Positions 48,402 through 58,400 of a DNA stretch of 64,000 nucleotides are shown here, one piece after another. Both the position numbers and the translations under genes were made by a program. Each line of letters opens with the position of its first letter. Positions within the stretch are counted from its first letter, which is position 1. Where the stretch lies: NCBI RefSeq assembly GCF_001885075.1, contig NZ_MODU01000004.1, positions 2,232,001 through 2,296,000 on the forward strand. The letters run 5' to 3'. The notes under the pieces are model-generated. The model was not told where the DNA came from. It was given only the letters and a program-made list of their open reading frames with translations, and searched no databases. The stretch is from Alteromonas sp. V450. Its GTDB lineage: Bacteria; Pseudomonadota; Gammaproteobacteria; Enterobacterales; Alteromonadaceae.

Positions 48402-49526
48402 TTATCGTTTTCGAACCACGAGAGAACCAATCGAATACCCGGCACCAAAAGAGCACAAAACGCCCACGTCGCCAGCAACAAGGTCTTTATGGTTTAATCC
48501 GAACGCGATAACGGAACCTGCCGATGCAGTATTTGCATATTCATCCAACACAATTGGCGCTTCTTCTCGACTCGCATCTCTACCAAGTAAACGCTTGCAG
48601 ATCAGCGTATTCATATTGATGTTTGCCTGATGAAGCCACCAGCGTTTCACACCCTCAGGCGTAATATCGTGGTGAGCCAAATGTGACTCAATGTGGGCTG
48701 CTGCAAGTGGGCACACCTCTTTGAATACTTTTCTGCCAGCTTGATGGAATAACTTGTCAGGTCCGTAGGGATCAACATCTTCCGCACGTGTCATATAACC
48801 AAAGTTCGATCGAATGTTGTTGGAAAATTTTGTCAGGGCCTTTGTGCTGAGCACGTCGTACACGTGCTCGCCTTTCGCAGTATCAGACAGCTCAATCACA
48901 GTTGCTGTAGCAACATCTCCAAATATGAAATGACTGTCGCGATCCGCATAGTTAATTTGAGGTGATACCAATTCAGGATTTATCACCAACACACGTTTTG
49001 CATTTCCCGCTAGCAACATTTCATAAGCGCGATGCATTCCGAACGTAGCGGCGGAGCAAGCAACTAACATATCAAAGCCAAACCCCTCAATATTCAGCGC
49101 TTCCTGAACTTCAATGGCAATAGCAGGATAAGCTCTTTGTGTATAAGCACACGAAACGATTACCGCATCAATGTCTTCGCTGGTAACGCTTGCCGATGCT
49201 AAAGCCAGCTTTGCCGCTTCTACTGCGATTTCAGCTTGGTGTGAAAGTTCATCGTCTCTACGTGGTGCGATTTTGGGCTTCATTCGCGAAATATCTAACG
49301 CACCTTCCTTTTTGTAAATATACCGGCTTTTTATCCCTGAGGCTTTTTCAATAAACTCGGCACTAGAATAAGGCAGTTCAACAGCATCACCGGCTTTAAT
49401 TTTATCTTTATTTTCAGCATTATGAGCGTCTACATAGGCGTTGTAGCTGCTTACCAGTTCTTCGTTTGTAATTTTTTCTTCTGGGTGCCAAACACCCACA
49501 CCGCTTATCACTACTTGTTGAGACAT
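48402..49526 (-). CDS. Beta-ketoacyl-ACP synthase III-like enzyme (FabH family)
   Basis: A 374-residue thiolase-fold condensing enzyme. The catalytic cysteine lies in L-V-A-C-S-A-A-T-F-G, the histidine in L-H-Q-A-N-I-N-M, and the asparagine in Y-A-N-T-A-S-A-G. Thus the Cys-His-Asn triad is complete. It is longer than FabH of E. coli (317) because of an insert at about residues 28-60 and a further stretch near 75-95, typical of FabH paralogues in marine gammaproteobacteria. It is not in a fatty-acid gene cluster. It may start long-chain or special acyl synthesis, or act on ketoacyl precursors; the primer specificity is not visible. Probably first gene of a unit with prsK and prsR. Confidence 0.85.
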   Translation of the reverse strand: MSQQVVISGVGVWHPEEKITNEELVSSYNAYVDAHNAENKDKIKAGDAVELPYSSAEFIEKASGIKSRYIYKKEGALDISRMKPKIAPRRDDELSHQAEIAVEAAKLALASASVTSEDIDAVIVSCAYTQRAYPAIAIEVQEALNIEGFGFDMLVACSAATFGMHRAYEMLLAGNAKRVLVINPELVSPQINYADRDSHFIFGDVATATVIELSDTAKGEHVYDVLSTKALTKFSNNIRSNFGYMTRAEDVDPYGPDKLFHQAGRKVFKEVCPLAAAHIESHLAHHDITPEGVKRWWLHQANINMNTLICKRLLGRDASREEAPIVLDEYANTASAGSVIAFGLNHKDLVAGDVGVLCSFGAGYSIGSLVVRKR

Positions 49527-50150
49527 AAGTATTCTCTTTTAATTAATCCGTCATCATCATGTGATGAAAATACCTCTATCAGTGTGTCCAAGTATTTTCT
49601 ATCAACTTCGGTAATAGCCCAAAATGTAAAATTAAGTGCGCGCTTTCTTCAAGGGCCGTGTGTACGACGAACAACTAGCGCTTAACTATTGAGCGTATTC
49701 CAACATATTGCAAATAGCTTACCTCAATAGACGTAGTATGTAACTATTGAGACGCGAATGCCAAAGCACTTCGATAGCATAATTCAAAATCGTCCTTACC
49801 AATATTTTTCACTCGATGATCTCGTACTCGACGAGCTCTTCAATAGGCTTAACTTTCAAAAAATAGCTCACCACATAAAAAATACTGCTAACACATTGTA
49901 TTAATTGATTTTAAAGCCGTAAGAACAGTGCAAACGTTCTCATTCAAAAGCTAATCCAGAGTGAATCTCAATTACATAAGATTTACAAAATAATCACCTT
50001 TTAATCATTACTGGTTGACAAATTGGCAAGATAGAAATAGGGTTTACCCAATCAATTGGTAATAACAATTACGTATTTTATAAGCGTCGCTAGATACAAA
50101 TTCTCTATTAAGTATTTAGGTGGCCTTATTTTTCAGAAGAGGTAAAGAGA
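49527..50150. promoter_or_regulatory. Divergent intergenic region with operator-like words
   Basis: This 624-bp region separates the FabH-like gene from the sugar-acid locus. On the plus strand TTGACA (50015-50020) is followed after 17 bp by TAGGGT, a weak -10 (50038-50043). It overlaps the palindrome GGGTTTACCC and is followed by ATTGGTAA (50055-50062), a word repeated before the PL6-like gene. TTACCAAT also occurs at 49796-49803. A small open frame (49758-49904) is listed separately. Otherwise AT-rich without recognised content. Confidence 0.4.
49758..49904 (+). CDS. Possible 48-residue small protein or gene remnant
   Basis: An open frame encoding M-P-K-H-F-D-S-I-I-Q and then an acidic helical stretch (S-L-D-D-L-V-L-D-E-L-F), ending N-T-L-Y. 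Codon choice looks coding-like, but the ribosome-binding site (GAGACGCGA) is weak and no family is recognised. It may be a small protein, a remnant, or chance. Confidence 0.25.
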   Translation: MPKHFDSIIQNRPYQYFSLDDLVLDELFNRLNFQKIAHHIKNTANTLY

Positions 50151-51029
50151 ATGTCAAAACCAAAAATTGGTTTCATAGGTCTAGGTCTTATGGGCGGAAA
50201 TATGGTTGAAAACCTTTTGAATAAGGGGTTTCCAGTCACCGTAATGGACTTAAATTCAGACGCAGTTAACATGTGTGTAGATAAAGGCGCAAAAACAGCC
50301 TCATCTGGCAAGACGCTGGCAGAGAACGTTGATATTGTTATGCTGTGTTTAACCACTTCGGACATTGTCGAATCTGTCATGTATGCCAACGATGGCGTAA
50401 TTGCTGGGCTGCAAGAAGGCAGTGTTGTTATCGATTTTGGTACGTCTATTCCTTCATCAACGCGAAAGATAGGCGCCGACTTGAGCGCGAAGGGCGTTGA
50501 TATGATAGACGCGCCGCTTGGTCGTACACCTGCTCATGCAAAGGACGGTCTTCTTAATATCATGGCATCAGGAGACAAGACTGTTTTCGAGCGGATCAAG
50601 CCAGTGTTAGACGAACAAGGTGAAAATGTATTTTATCTTGGAGAGCTTGGCGCGGGCCACACCACAAAGCTTATCAATAATTTTATGGGTATGACGACGG
50701 TTTGCGCAATGTCTCAAGCGTTTGCCATTGCTGAAAAAGCAGGGGTAGATCGCCAGCAATTGTTCGATATCATGTCTGCAGGCCCCTCAAATTCACCTTT
50801 TATGCAGTTCTGCAAAAACTATGCAGTAGACAACAATAGTGATTTGGGTTTTTCTATCGCAAATGCAAACAAAGACTTGGGCTATTTCCTCAAAATGGTT
50901 GATGATTTAGGTACACAATCCAAAATTGCTGAAGGCTCTTCTGCGAATTTACAAGCGGCCTTCGACGCTGGAATGGGCGCAGGTAATGTACCGGAAATTT
51001 ACGACTACTTTTTATCTTTATCCAAATAA
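50151..51029 (+). CDS. NAD(P)-dependent beta-hydroxyacid dehydrogenase (HIBADH family)
   Basis: A 292-residue reductase. The Rossmann motif G-F-I-G-L-G-L-M-G-G-N-M is at the N-terminus, substrate-binding D-A-P-L-G-R-T-P-A lies mid-protein, and the catalytic lysine is in G-H-T-T-K-L-I-N-N-F. The family reduces or oxidises 3-hydroxyacids such as tartronate semialdehyde, and includes reductases of keto-uronates (DEH) in alginate breakdown. Together with the next gene, a hexuronate-type carrier, and the PL6-like protein, a role in uronate catabolism is likely. AAGAGGTAAAGAG precedes the ATG. Exact substrate unresolved. Confidence 0.85.
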   Translation: MSKPKIGFIGLGLMGGNMVENLLNKGFPVTVMDLNSDAVNMCVDKGAKTASSGKTLAENVDIVMLCLTTSDIVESVMYANDGVIAGLQEGSVVIDFGTSIPSSTRKIGADLSAKGVDMIDAPLGRTPAHAKDGLLNIMASGDKTVFERIKPVLDEQGENVFYLGELGAGHTTKLINNFMGMTTVCAMSQAFAIAEKAGVDRQQLFDIMSAGPSNSPFMQFCKNYAVDNNSDLGFSIANANKDLGYFLKMVDDLGTQSKIAEGSSANLQAAFDAGMGAGNVPEIYDYFLSLSK

Positions 51030-51081
51030 CAAAAAAGAAAAATCGTAACGTCCAATCGCAACCAACAAGAGAAGTAATGCT

Positions 51082-52392
51082 GTGAATATTAAAGGTTTAC
51101 GTTGGTGGGTAATTACCTTAATTGCTCTAGCAACAATAATTAATTACATAGATAGACAAGCACTGAGCGTGCTTTGGCCTGCTATTGTCGAAGATTTGTT
51201 TCCAGATGAATCTGCCCTAGAGCGTAAACAGATATACGCCAATATTTCGATTGTTTTCGTATTTTCATATGCATTTGGTCAAGCCATTTTCGGCAAGATT
51301 TTTGATTGGATAGGCACACGAATAGGCTTCGTGTTGTCCATCGGTGTATGGTCACTTGCCACTATTGCACATGCCTTCGCACAAGGAATGCTAAGCTTCA
51401 GTATCTTCAGAGGTATCTTGGGCATAGCGGAAGCAGGCAATTGGCCAGGGGCCACGAAAGGCAACGCAGAATGGTTCCCGACAAAGGAACGGGCGCTGGC
51501 GCAGGGAATATTCAATTCAGGAGCGGCAATTGGCGGTATTATTGCCTTTCCTATCATCGGATATCTTACCGTCCATTTTAACTGGCAAGCAGTTTTCATT
51601 ATTGTGGGTGTTATGGGTCTATTGTGGCTGCTTCCCTGGTTAATTATAGTGAAAGCGCCGCCTGCAATGCACGCATGGATAACAGACGAAGAAAAAGAAT
51701 ACATTCTGTCAGGGCAGCGAGAAACCGCAGAAACAGACGGCAATGAGAGCCTTAAAACGCTTGACGAATATAATCCAACAACAAAAGAAATATTATCTAG
51801 AAAACAAAGCTGGGGCGTTATTGTCGCGTCAGCCGCGATAGATCCTATTTGGTGGCTTTTTGTGTTTTGGATCCCTATTTATTTAAATGAAGTTTACGGC
51901 ATGAACGTGACCGAAATAGGTATCTACGGCTGGGTTCCTTACGTAGGGGCTATGCTTGGTGCGTGGTTCGGGGGCCTTCTAGCGCAAAATAGAATTTCCG
52001 CGGGATGGAGCACAGACAAAACTCGGAAATTAGTAATCACTCTAGGTTGCTTAATCATGCTACCCGCTTTGCTTGCCATGTCTAATCCAGGCGGCCCAAC
52101 TGTCGCAGTATTAATTATGGCTGTCATACTGTTTGGTTTTCAAACCGCGATAGGAAACGTGCAGACATTACCTAGTGACCTTTTTGGTAAAAAAGCAGTG
52201 GGCACGCTATCTGGTTTTGCAGGTATGGCGGCAAAACTGGGGGCTGTAGGACTGACGTCTTTAGTACCTTGGTTAACTGCTGATGGCAACTATACACCCG
52301 CTTTTGTTATCGGAGCTTCACTCGCTATCATTGCAATCGCCTCAATTTGGTTCCTCATTCCAAAAATAGAGCGATTAAAGTCCATCCATTAA
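51082..52392 (+). CDS. MFS transporter, hexuronate/sugar-acid type (ACS family)
   Basis: A 436-residue carrier with about twelve helices. The N-terminal R-W-W-V-I-T-L-I-A-L and I-N-Y-I-D-R-Q-A-L-S-V-L-W-P are characteristic of the anion:cation symporter family that includes ExuT and related sugar-acid carriers. It starts at GTG with AGAGAAG upstream, 52 bp after the dehydrogenase gene, and a strong terminator follows, so the two form an operon. It would import uronate monomers or unsaturated products. Substrate inferred from family and context. Confidence 0.88.
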   Translation: MNIKGLRWWVITLIALATIINYIDRQALSVLWPAIVEDLFPDESALERKQIYANISIVFVFSYAFGQAIFGKIFDWIGTRIGFVLSIGVWSLATIAHAFAQGMLSFSIFRGILGIAEAGNWPGATKGNAEWFPTKERALAQGIFNSGAAIGGIIAFPIIGYLTVHFNWQAVFIIVGVMGLLWLLPWLIIVKAPPAMHAWITDEEKEYILSGQRETAETDGNESLKTLDEYNPTTKEILSRKQSWGVIVASAAIDPIWWLFVFWIPIYLNEVYGMNVTEIGIYGWVPYVGAMLGAWFGGLLAQNRISAGWSTDKTRKLVITLGCLIMLPALLAMSNPGGPTVAVLIMAVILFGFQTAIGNVQTLPSDLFGKKAVGTLSGFAGMAAKLGAVGLTSLVPWLTADGNYTPAFVIGASLAIIAIASIWFLIPKIERLKSIH

Positions 52393-52399
52393 TTTGTCT

Positions 52400-52440
52400 G
52401 CGAAAAGAGGAGGCACTCGCCTTTCTCTTTTCGCTTTTCT
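52400..52440 (+). terminator. Rho-independent terminator after the MFS gene
   Basis: GCGAAAAGAG (52400-52409) and CTCTTTTCGC (52425-52434) form a perfect 10-bp stem with an inner GGC/GCC pair, followed by TTTTCT. It ends the dehydrogenase-carrier transcript. Confidence 0.85.
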
Positions 52441-52592
52441 CTAAACGCCCAACCTGTCTTACCAATTCAACAACTTCGATTAACCTGCTTTTTACATAAA
52501 AACTCACAAATATCAGGGAAATCTCTCAATAATTAGATAAAAAATGCTTTTTATGTAGAAAATGTTAAAAATTTGTGTTCTTATTATCATTA

Positions 52593-52607
52593 TTACCAAT
52601 TTGGTAA
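52593..52607. promoter_or_regulatory. Operator-like palindrome TTACCAA-T-TTGGTAA
   Basis: A perfect 7-1-7 inverted repeat upstream of the PL6-like gene, just before the predicted -35 box. It shares the TTACCAA/TTGGTAA words with the second site 29 bp downstream and with the region before the dehydrogenase gene. The half site is like those of GntR-type uronate repressors (UxuR/ExuR). Confidence 0.6.
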
Positions 52608-52614
52608 AAACAAA

Positions 52615-52643
52615 TAAACATATTGGTAACACCAAAATAGAAT
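52615..52643 (+). promoter_or_regulatory. Promoter of the PL6-like gene with operator in the spacer
   Basis: TAAACA (52615-52620) and TAGAAT (52638-52643) are spaced by 17 bp. The spacer holds TTGGT-AAC-ACCAA (52623-52635), a perfect 5-3-5 palindrome. A repressor bound here would block polymerase. Transcription would start near 52650, giving a leader of about 40 nt. Confidence 0.6.
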
Positions 52644-52688
52644 AAAAATTTTACCACCCTATCATTAAACTCGGAGCACGAAGCCAAC

Positions 52689-55403
52689 ATGAAGAGTAAA
52701 GCGTTTGCACTTTGCGCAATAGCCGCAGCCATCACGGGATGTAATGTAGATTCTGATAATAATCCCAACAGTTTAGGCAGTATTACGTTGTCTGGAACAC
52801 CCACTTCCGGTGAAACGTTAACAGCCTCGGTAAGCGACCCGGATGGAATTGACGCTGCAGTTAGCTATTTTTGGTATGCAGATAACCAACTTATTGCAGA
52901 TGCAAGCGGCGAGAGCTTTACACTTACAGATGATCAAATTGGTGCGGCTATTACCGTGCAGGGTACTTATACCGACAACGGCGGTACCAACGAGTCTCAT
53001 ATCAGTGAGCCGACTGACGATGTAATGGCCATTGCATTTGACGCAAGTATTACTGTTTCCGGCGATGTAGTAGTAGGGAACACCATTACAGCGGTCGTCG
53101 CAGATGAGAATGGTTTTGAGCCATCAAGCATTGTTTATGTGTGGTTTGCTGATGACGTAGTGATTGAAAATGAGGTGACCTCAACACTAACGCTTTCTGA
53201 AAATGAATTTGGCAAGATCATCACTGTTTCAGCCACCTTCACTGATAGCCGAGGGTTCGATGAAGCACCCTTATCACTCCCCACGGCCCCTGTTAGCAGA
53301 GAAAATTCAGAGGGGGCTATTACCATTATTGGAACGCCCACTGTAGGCAATACGCTTACCTCAGAAATTGATGATGAAGATGGTGCTAACGGTGATATTA
53401 CGTATCAATGGTATGCCGACGAAAGCGCGATAGCCGGTGCAAGTCAAAGTACCTACATGGTTGAATCAAACCTTGTCGGACAAGTAATAACCGTCGAAGC
53501 ATCTTACACTGACGATAACGGTTTTGCAGAGGTGATTACGTCAGCGCCTACGATACCTGTTAATCAACAAGCCGTCGACGAAGCAGGTTCAATTGAGATC
53601 ACAGGCACAGCTCCGTACCTTGTGAACAGTGTTCTAACTGCGACGCTAACCGACAACAATGGCTTTGACGAAACTAACGTTGACTACACTTGGTTTGCTG
53701 ATGATGTAGCAATTCCAAATAGCAACAGCCGTTTCTTCACCCCAACTGCCAACGCAGGGGCAATCATCTCTGTTGAAGCGACCTATACCGATAATGACGG
53801 TTTTACCGGCTCAGCATCAGATGCGGTAGATACCATAGTATATACCGCTGTTGTTAACGATAAAGCAAGCCTAGAGAATGCGCTAAATAGCGGACTTTCA
53901 GATGGAGATGTATTGGGACTTAATACAAATGTTTATGCTGATTTAGCGCCAATTATGCTAACCAGTGCTGTGACGTTGACCGCAGTAGAAAGTGAAACTC
54001 CTGTTATCTCTGGTGAAGCATGCGTAAATATTGCCAGTACGGTTAATGGGGCATCAATAAAAGGCATTCGATTTGAAAACATTGATACGGCACTAGGTTC
54101 ATATTGTGAAAACGAGGCCGCTGCAGTTATCTATTCAGAAGGCAATAATTTCACTTTCACACACAATACAATGAACGGAGACCAAACCTCTTTAAATGAA
54201 GAAACCCACCATTGGCTTGTGGTTAACGGCGAAGACGCTTTAATTGAGCGCAATACATTTAGTAATAGAAACAATGCAGTAAAAGGCTCTGTTATAAAGC
54301 TTTCCTCATCTGGTCTTAATCATACTATTCAGTACAACTTGTTTGAAAATGCTGATAACGAAAACTTCAATCAGTCAAGCCTACTGCTTCTTAACTTGGG
54401 CAGCACCACTGGTGCAGATGCTGCTGTAAACGCTAATTTTGTTGTCCAATATAATCGTATTGATAATTTCATATCAGGTCGCCGTTTAATGCGCGTGCAA
54501 ACCTCTGGCGCCACGATAAAGGGAAACACTATTATTGACGCGACAGGCGGTATTTCTCTGGAAGACGGCGGCTTTAATACTGTTGCCGATAACATCATCA
54601 TTAGAACAACAGATATATCAGGGTCTGACGAGCGACCTAGTGGTGTATTGATAACGCCTCTTGGACATACTGTCACAAATAATTACATTACGGGTATCCG
54701 ATCTGGAAACAAAGAAGCCGGCGGCTTAGTCTTTACCGCGAACCCATTCTCGCAAGCCGATGGTGGTGTCCCTAATGCAGGTAACCAAGCAGTACTTGAC
54801 GGCAGTGGAGACTTAACGCTAACGGTTTCTCAAAATACCATCTTAAATTCAGTGCAACCTATAGTGTTTAGTACAGAAATTGGCAGCAAAGCCCCCGTAG
54901 GCGATTGTGATGAATTAACTGCAGAGAACGCGCCTACCCTCTATGCACTAACTAAGAACTTTTTTGTTATTGATTTTGACGCAAACGCCATTGCGAACGG
55001 TTTTAACGATGACGATAGGCTAACAACTTGGGGCTTGCCATTCGATTCCGAAGCAATAAGCAGCGACCATGCGTTTGAATACGACTGTGATCTCATCAAT
55101 CACAATGAATCATTCTTTTCCAACAACTTCGGCTTCACTGATAGCTATGCGTCTGGCGATGTTGAAGATGAGTCTTGGGTAGATATTCGCAACCTTAACG
55201 GAAATGGTAAATTCGACACCGATGGCGCTATCGACCAAAACCCCGCTGATAACGGGAAAGAAGCGCCTGAATTCATCACTGCACCTAATGGACTTATTGA
55301 GACTGACCCTAACGGTGCGCAAGCTATCGCCGGTGCAAAGGGACTCTACTACATTCAGGCTAACGATGTAGGAGCTGGCTCTACATGGACTGTAGATAAC
55401 TAA
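52689..55403 (+). CDS. PL6-like beta-helix lipoprotein with four Ig-like repeats and altered catalytic site
   Basis: A 904-residue lipoprotein: lipobox A-I-T-G-C with C18, four Ig-like repeats of about 90 residues (about 28-115, 118-205, 208-298, 300-385), then a right-handed parallel beta-helix of polysaccharide lyase family 6 type (about 386-750) and an Asp/Asn-rich end. PL6 enzymes (alginate lyase, chondroitinase B) use a Lys and an Arg 21 residues apart (Lys250, Arg271 in chondroitinase B). By local alignment these fall at Q604 and E625, with the same spacing, so both are replaced. It may be a binding protein or use other chemistry. It lies before a TonB receptor and has its own promoter. 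Confidence 0.75.
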   Translation: MKSKAFALCAIAAAITGCNVDSDNNPNSLGSITLSGTPTSGETLTASVSDPDGIDAAVSYFWYADNQLIADASGESFTLTDDQIGAAITVQGTYTDNGGTNESHISEPTDDVMAIAFDASITVSGDVVVGNTITAVVADENGFEPSSIVYVWFADDVVIENEVTSTLTLSENEFGKIITVSATFTDSRGFDEAPLSLPTAPVSRENSEGAITIIGTPTVGNTLTSEIDDEDGANGDITYQWYADESAIAGASQSTYMVESNLVGQVITVEASYTDDNGFAEVITSAPTIPVNQQAVDEAGSIEITGTAPYLVNSVLTATLTDNNGFDETNVDYTWFADDVAIPNSNSRFFTPTANAGAIISVEATYTDNDGFTGSASDAVDTIVYTAVVNDKASLENALNSGLSDGDVLGLNTNVYADLAPIMLTSAVTLTAVESETPVISGEACVNIASTVNGASIKGIRFENIDTALGSYCENEAAAVIYSEGNNFTFTHNTMNGDQTSLNEETHHWLVVNGEDALIERNTFSNRNNAVKGSVIKLSSSGLNHTIQYNLFENADNENFNQSSLLLLNLGSTTGADAAVNANFVVQYNRIDNFISGRRLMRVQTSGATIKGNTIIDATGGISLEDGGFNTVADNIIIRTTDISGSDERPSGVLITPLGHTVTNNYITGIRSGNKEAGGLVFTANPFSQADGGVPNAGNQAVLDGSGDLTLTVSQNTILNSVQPIVFSTEIGSKAPVGDCDELTAENAPTLYALTKNFFVIDFDANAIANGFNDDDRLTTWGLPFDSEAISSDHAFEYDCDLINHNESFFSNNFGFTDSYASGDVEDESWVDIRNLNGNGKFDTDGAIDQNPADNGKEAPEFITAPNGLIETDPNGAQAIAGAKGLYYIQANDVGAGSTWTVDN

Positions 55404-55441
55404 ACACAAAATCAAACACAAAACATACACCCTACATAAGT

Positions 55442-55466
55442 CACAGCGCCTTTATTGGCGCTTGTG
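55442..55466 (+). other. Stem-loop between the PL6-like and TonB receptor genes
   Basis: AGCGCC (55445-55450) pairs with GGCGCT (55457-55462), extended by CAC/GTG across one bulge. There is no T-run, and it ends about 17 bp before the receptor ribosome-binding site. It may stabilise or process the shared message. Confidence 0.45.
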
Positions 55467-55494
55467 CATGGAAAAACACAACGGAGAATTTGTA

Positions 55495-58400
55495 ATGTCG
55501 TTGAAAAAAAGCACAACCTTCACCCTAAACCCCGTAGCGCGTTGGGTAAACGTGGCCTTTCTTGCTAGTGCAGCCAGTACCGCTGCGTTCTCAATTCAAG
55601 CGCAAGAAGCACAAGACCAAGCATCGGCAGAAGACGTAGAAATCATAGATGTTGTTGGGACACGTCGTACTATTCAAGATCAAATTTCAATAAAACGCGA
55701 ATCGACCACGGTCGTGGATGGATTATCAGCAGAAGATATTGGAGACCTTCCTGCGCTTTCAATTGGTGAAGCGTTAGAGTCAATAACCGGGGCAGCGTCA
55801 CACCGTGAAAATGGCGGTGCTACTGAGATAACGATTCGGGGCCTTGGTCCATTCTTAAGTGCGACGCACATAAACGGTCGTGAGGCAACTAACGGTAGTG
55901 GTGACCGTTCGGTGAACTTCTCTCAGTTTCCCAGTGAGCTTGTTAAGAAAGTTGCCATATATAAAACGCAAGATGCTTCAATGATCGAAGGTGGAGTAGC
56001 GGGTGTTATTACGCTAGAAACGGTTGCCCCTCTCGATTATGGAAAACAGCGTATTCAGGGTGAAATAAAAGGTAATTACAACCCTGACGAAGGTAACGTT
56101 GATAACTCGTTGCACAGCGATCTTGGCTTTCGCGGCACAATTAGCTATGTGGACCAATTTGAATTTAGTAATGGCTCAGCATTAGGTATTTCTGTGGGGG
56201 CACAACGTCAGGATATTACTCAGCCGGAAGCGGAGTATAGAAGTTCAAGCCCAACAGGTTCTTCTTTGTGGGCGTGTTTAAACGACCCTACTAACACGAA
56301 CGAAGGCTTTTTCCGCAGTAGCGCAGGCGACTGTGAAGATCAAGTAAGCGGTAGCTCAAACCAAGGCTACAACACAGAAATCGACCCCGAAACTGGCGAA
56401 GCGATTAGCGCAGGTTCACCTTATGCTTGGACAGGAAGTTCGCGCAGCTATCGTCAAAATGAAACGTCTGACGAACGTGATGCTTTTTTCTTAGCGCTGC
56501 AGTTCCAGCCAAATGAAGCATGGGATATCAATACCGACTTTCAATATTCTAACCGCTTACAGCAAGAGGCTAGGCATGACTTAATCTTCCTTCAAAAGCG
56601 CGCAATCCCCGGCTTGACAGGCCCTACCCTGGTAACGAATGACGTAGGCGGTATTCTGCACTGGGAAGGTCAGGATCGTATTGAGAGTTCTGGTGAACAA
56701 TTCTCGCGCGACGAAACCTACCATGGCTTTGGCATAAACGTTGAACACTTCGCTACTGACGCATTAACGCTAAGCTTTGACTTAGCTTACTCGAAAACTG
56801 AACGCGAAGAGCTTCAAATTTCAAACCGCGCACGAACCGAAGACAGACAGTTCTTTTCTTGGGACATGGGGGATAACATTCCTCATTTCACCGTCCAAAA
56901 CTTAGATGTTACCGACATAACAAATTTTTATGACAGTTTGCGTACGAGAGCTGATAGAGAAAACGCTCGAGAAAACGAAATAAAATCGGCCAAAGTTGAT
57001 TTTAGCTACATTCTTGATCACGACGTATTCGTAAGTATTGAGGGTGGTCTGCGCGCTTCTGAAATGACTTTTGTTCAACTTGGTGGCTCTCAAGGCAATG
57101 GTTCTCGAAATCAGTGGACATTTTCACCCACTGACGGCGCTTCTGACGATGAAGAGATAGCACAGGCAATCGCGTTAATGGAAAGCTGTCAAATTGCATT
57201 TCCAGAAAGTGGGTTTCTATCTACCGTATCCGACGGCGCTATTATTACGCACGTAGACAGCGATGGTAATGTTGTAGAGAGCGGCACTGGCTCTTCGTGG
57301 GCGACCTATGACAACAATTGTTTTGCACAAGCCGTGGCCGCGTCAAATGGTGATAATTTTGCGTATCCCGAATTAGAGTATGAGAACGCCGGAACCATTG
57401 ACGTGACGGAGCGTACTTACGCAGGTTATCTAATGGCCAACTATGACACAGAAATGTGGGGCAAGTTTGTTCGAGGAAACGTGGGTGTGCGAGTGGTCAA
57501 TACTGAGGTGACATCTATAGGTTTTAGAAGCGCTTTTGAAATTATTGAAGGCGAACTGGGTACCTTAACACTCGTAGAAGATGACTCAGTACTTGACCGC
57601 ATTGAAGGCGGTGGTAGCTACACGGAAGTGTTGCCTAGCGCCAACTTTGTGATGGACTACAGTGACGACATCTTATTGAGAGCAGGCATTTATCGCGGTA
57701 TGTCTCGTGCAGACCCATCAGATTTGGGGTATAGCCGTGAATTCGATCGAGATGATGAAGTTGCTCCAACGACTATTTCAGATTTGATTGTAGGCGTGAA
57801 CGGATCCGGAAACCCGGATACCAAGCCACTCATGTCATGGAACCTCGACCTCGCAGTTGAGTGGTATCCTAATGAGGACTCAATTTTTGCTTTCGGAGTC
57901 TATTACAAAAAGTTCAATGGAGGATTCCAACAACGAACTGTTTTAGAAACCTTCGAAATTGAGGGCGACAACTATGACTTGCCGATTACAAACTCTGTAA
58001 CGACGGATGACAGTAGCACACTGAAGGGGATTGAAACATCTATTGCTTATCGTTGGGATAATGGGGTTGGTGTTAAGTTTGGTTACAACTTTGCAGACAC
58101 CGATTACGAGTTCGAAGACAGTAATTATGGTGATACATTCATTACTGATCTAGAAGGGAATACTTCACAACTTACGCAAGGCATTATACCTCCTGGTGCT
58201 GTCCCTGGTTTCTCTGAACATGTATTTAGCGGCCAAATTTACTATCAAATTGGTGATTTAGATACCGCACTTATCTACAAGTATCGAAGCGAATATTTTC
58301 AGCCTTATACCAGCAATGGTACACGTTTGCGCTACGTAGATGAGGTGGGCGTTTGGGAAGCTCGCGCATCGTACAAAGTCAATGATCATGTACGTGTTAA

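Noticed and set aside
51279-51743. Open frame of 154 codons on the minus strand inside the MFS gene
   Set aside because: It is a mirror of the carrier gene, whose motifs are clear. No ribosome-binding site or family pattern.
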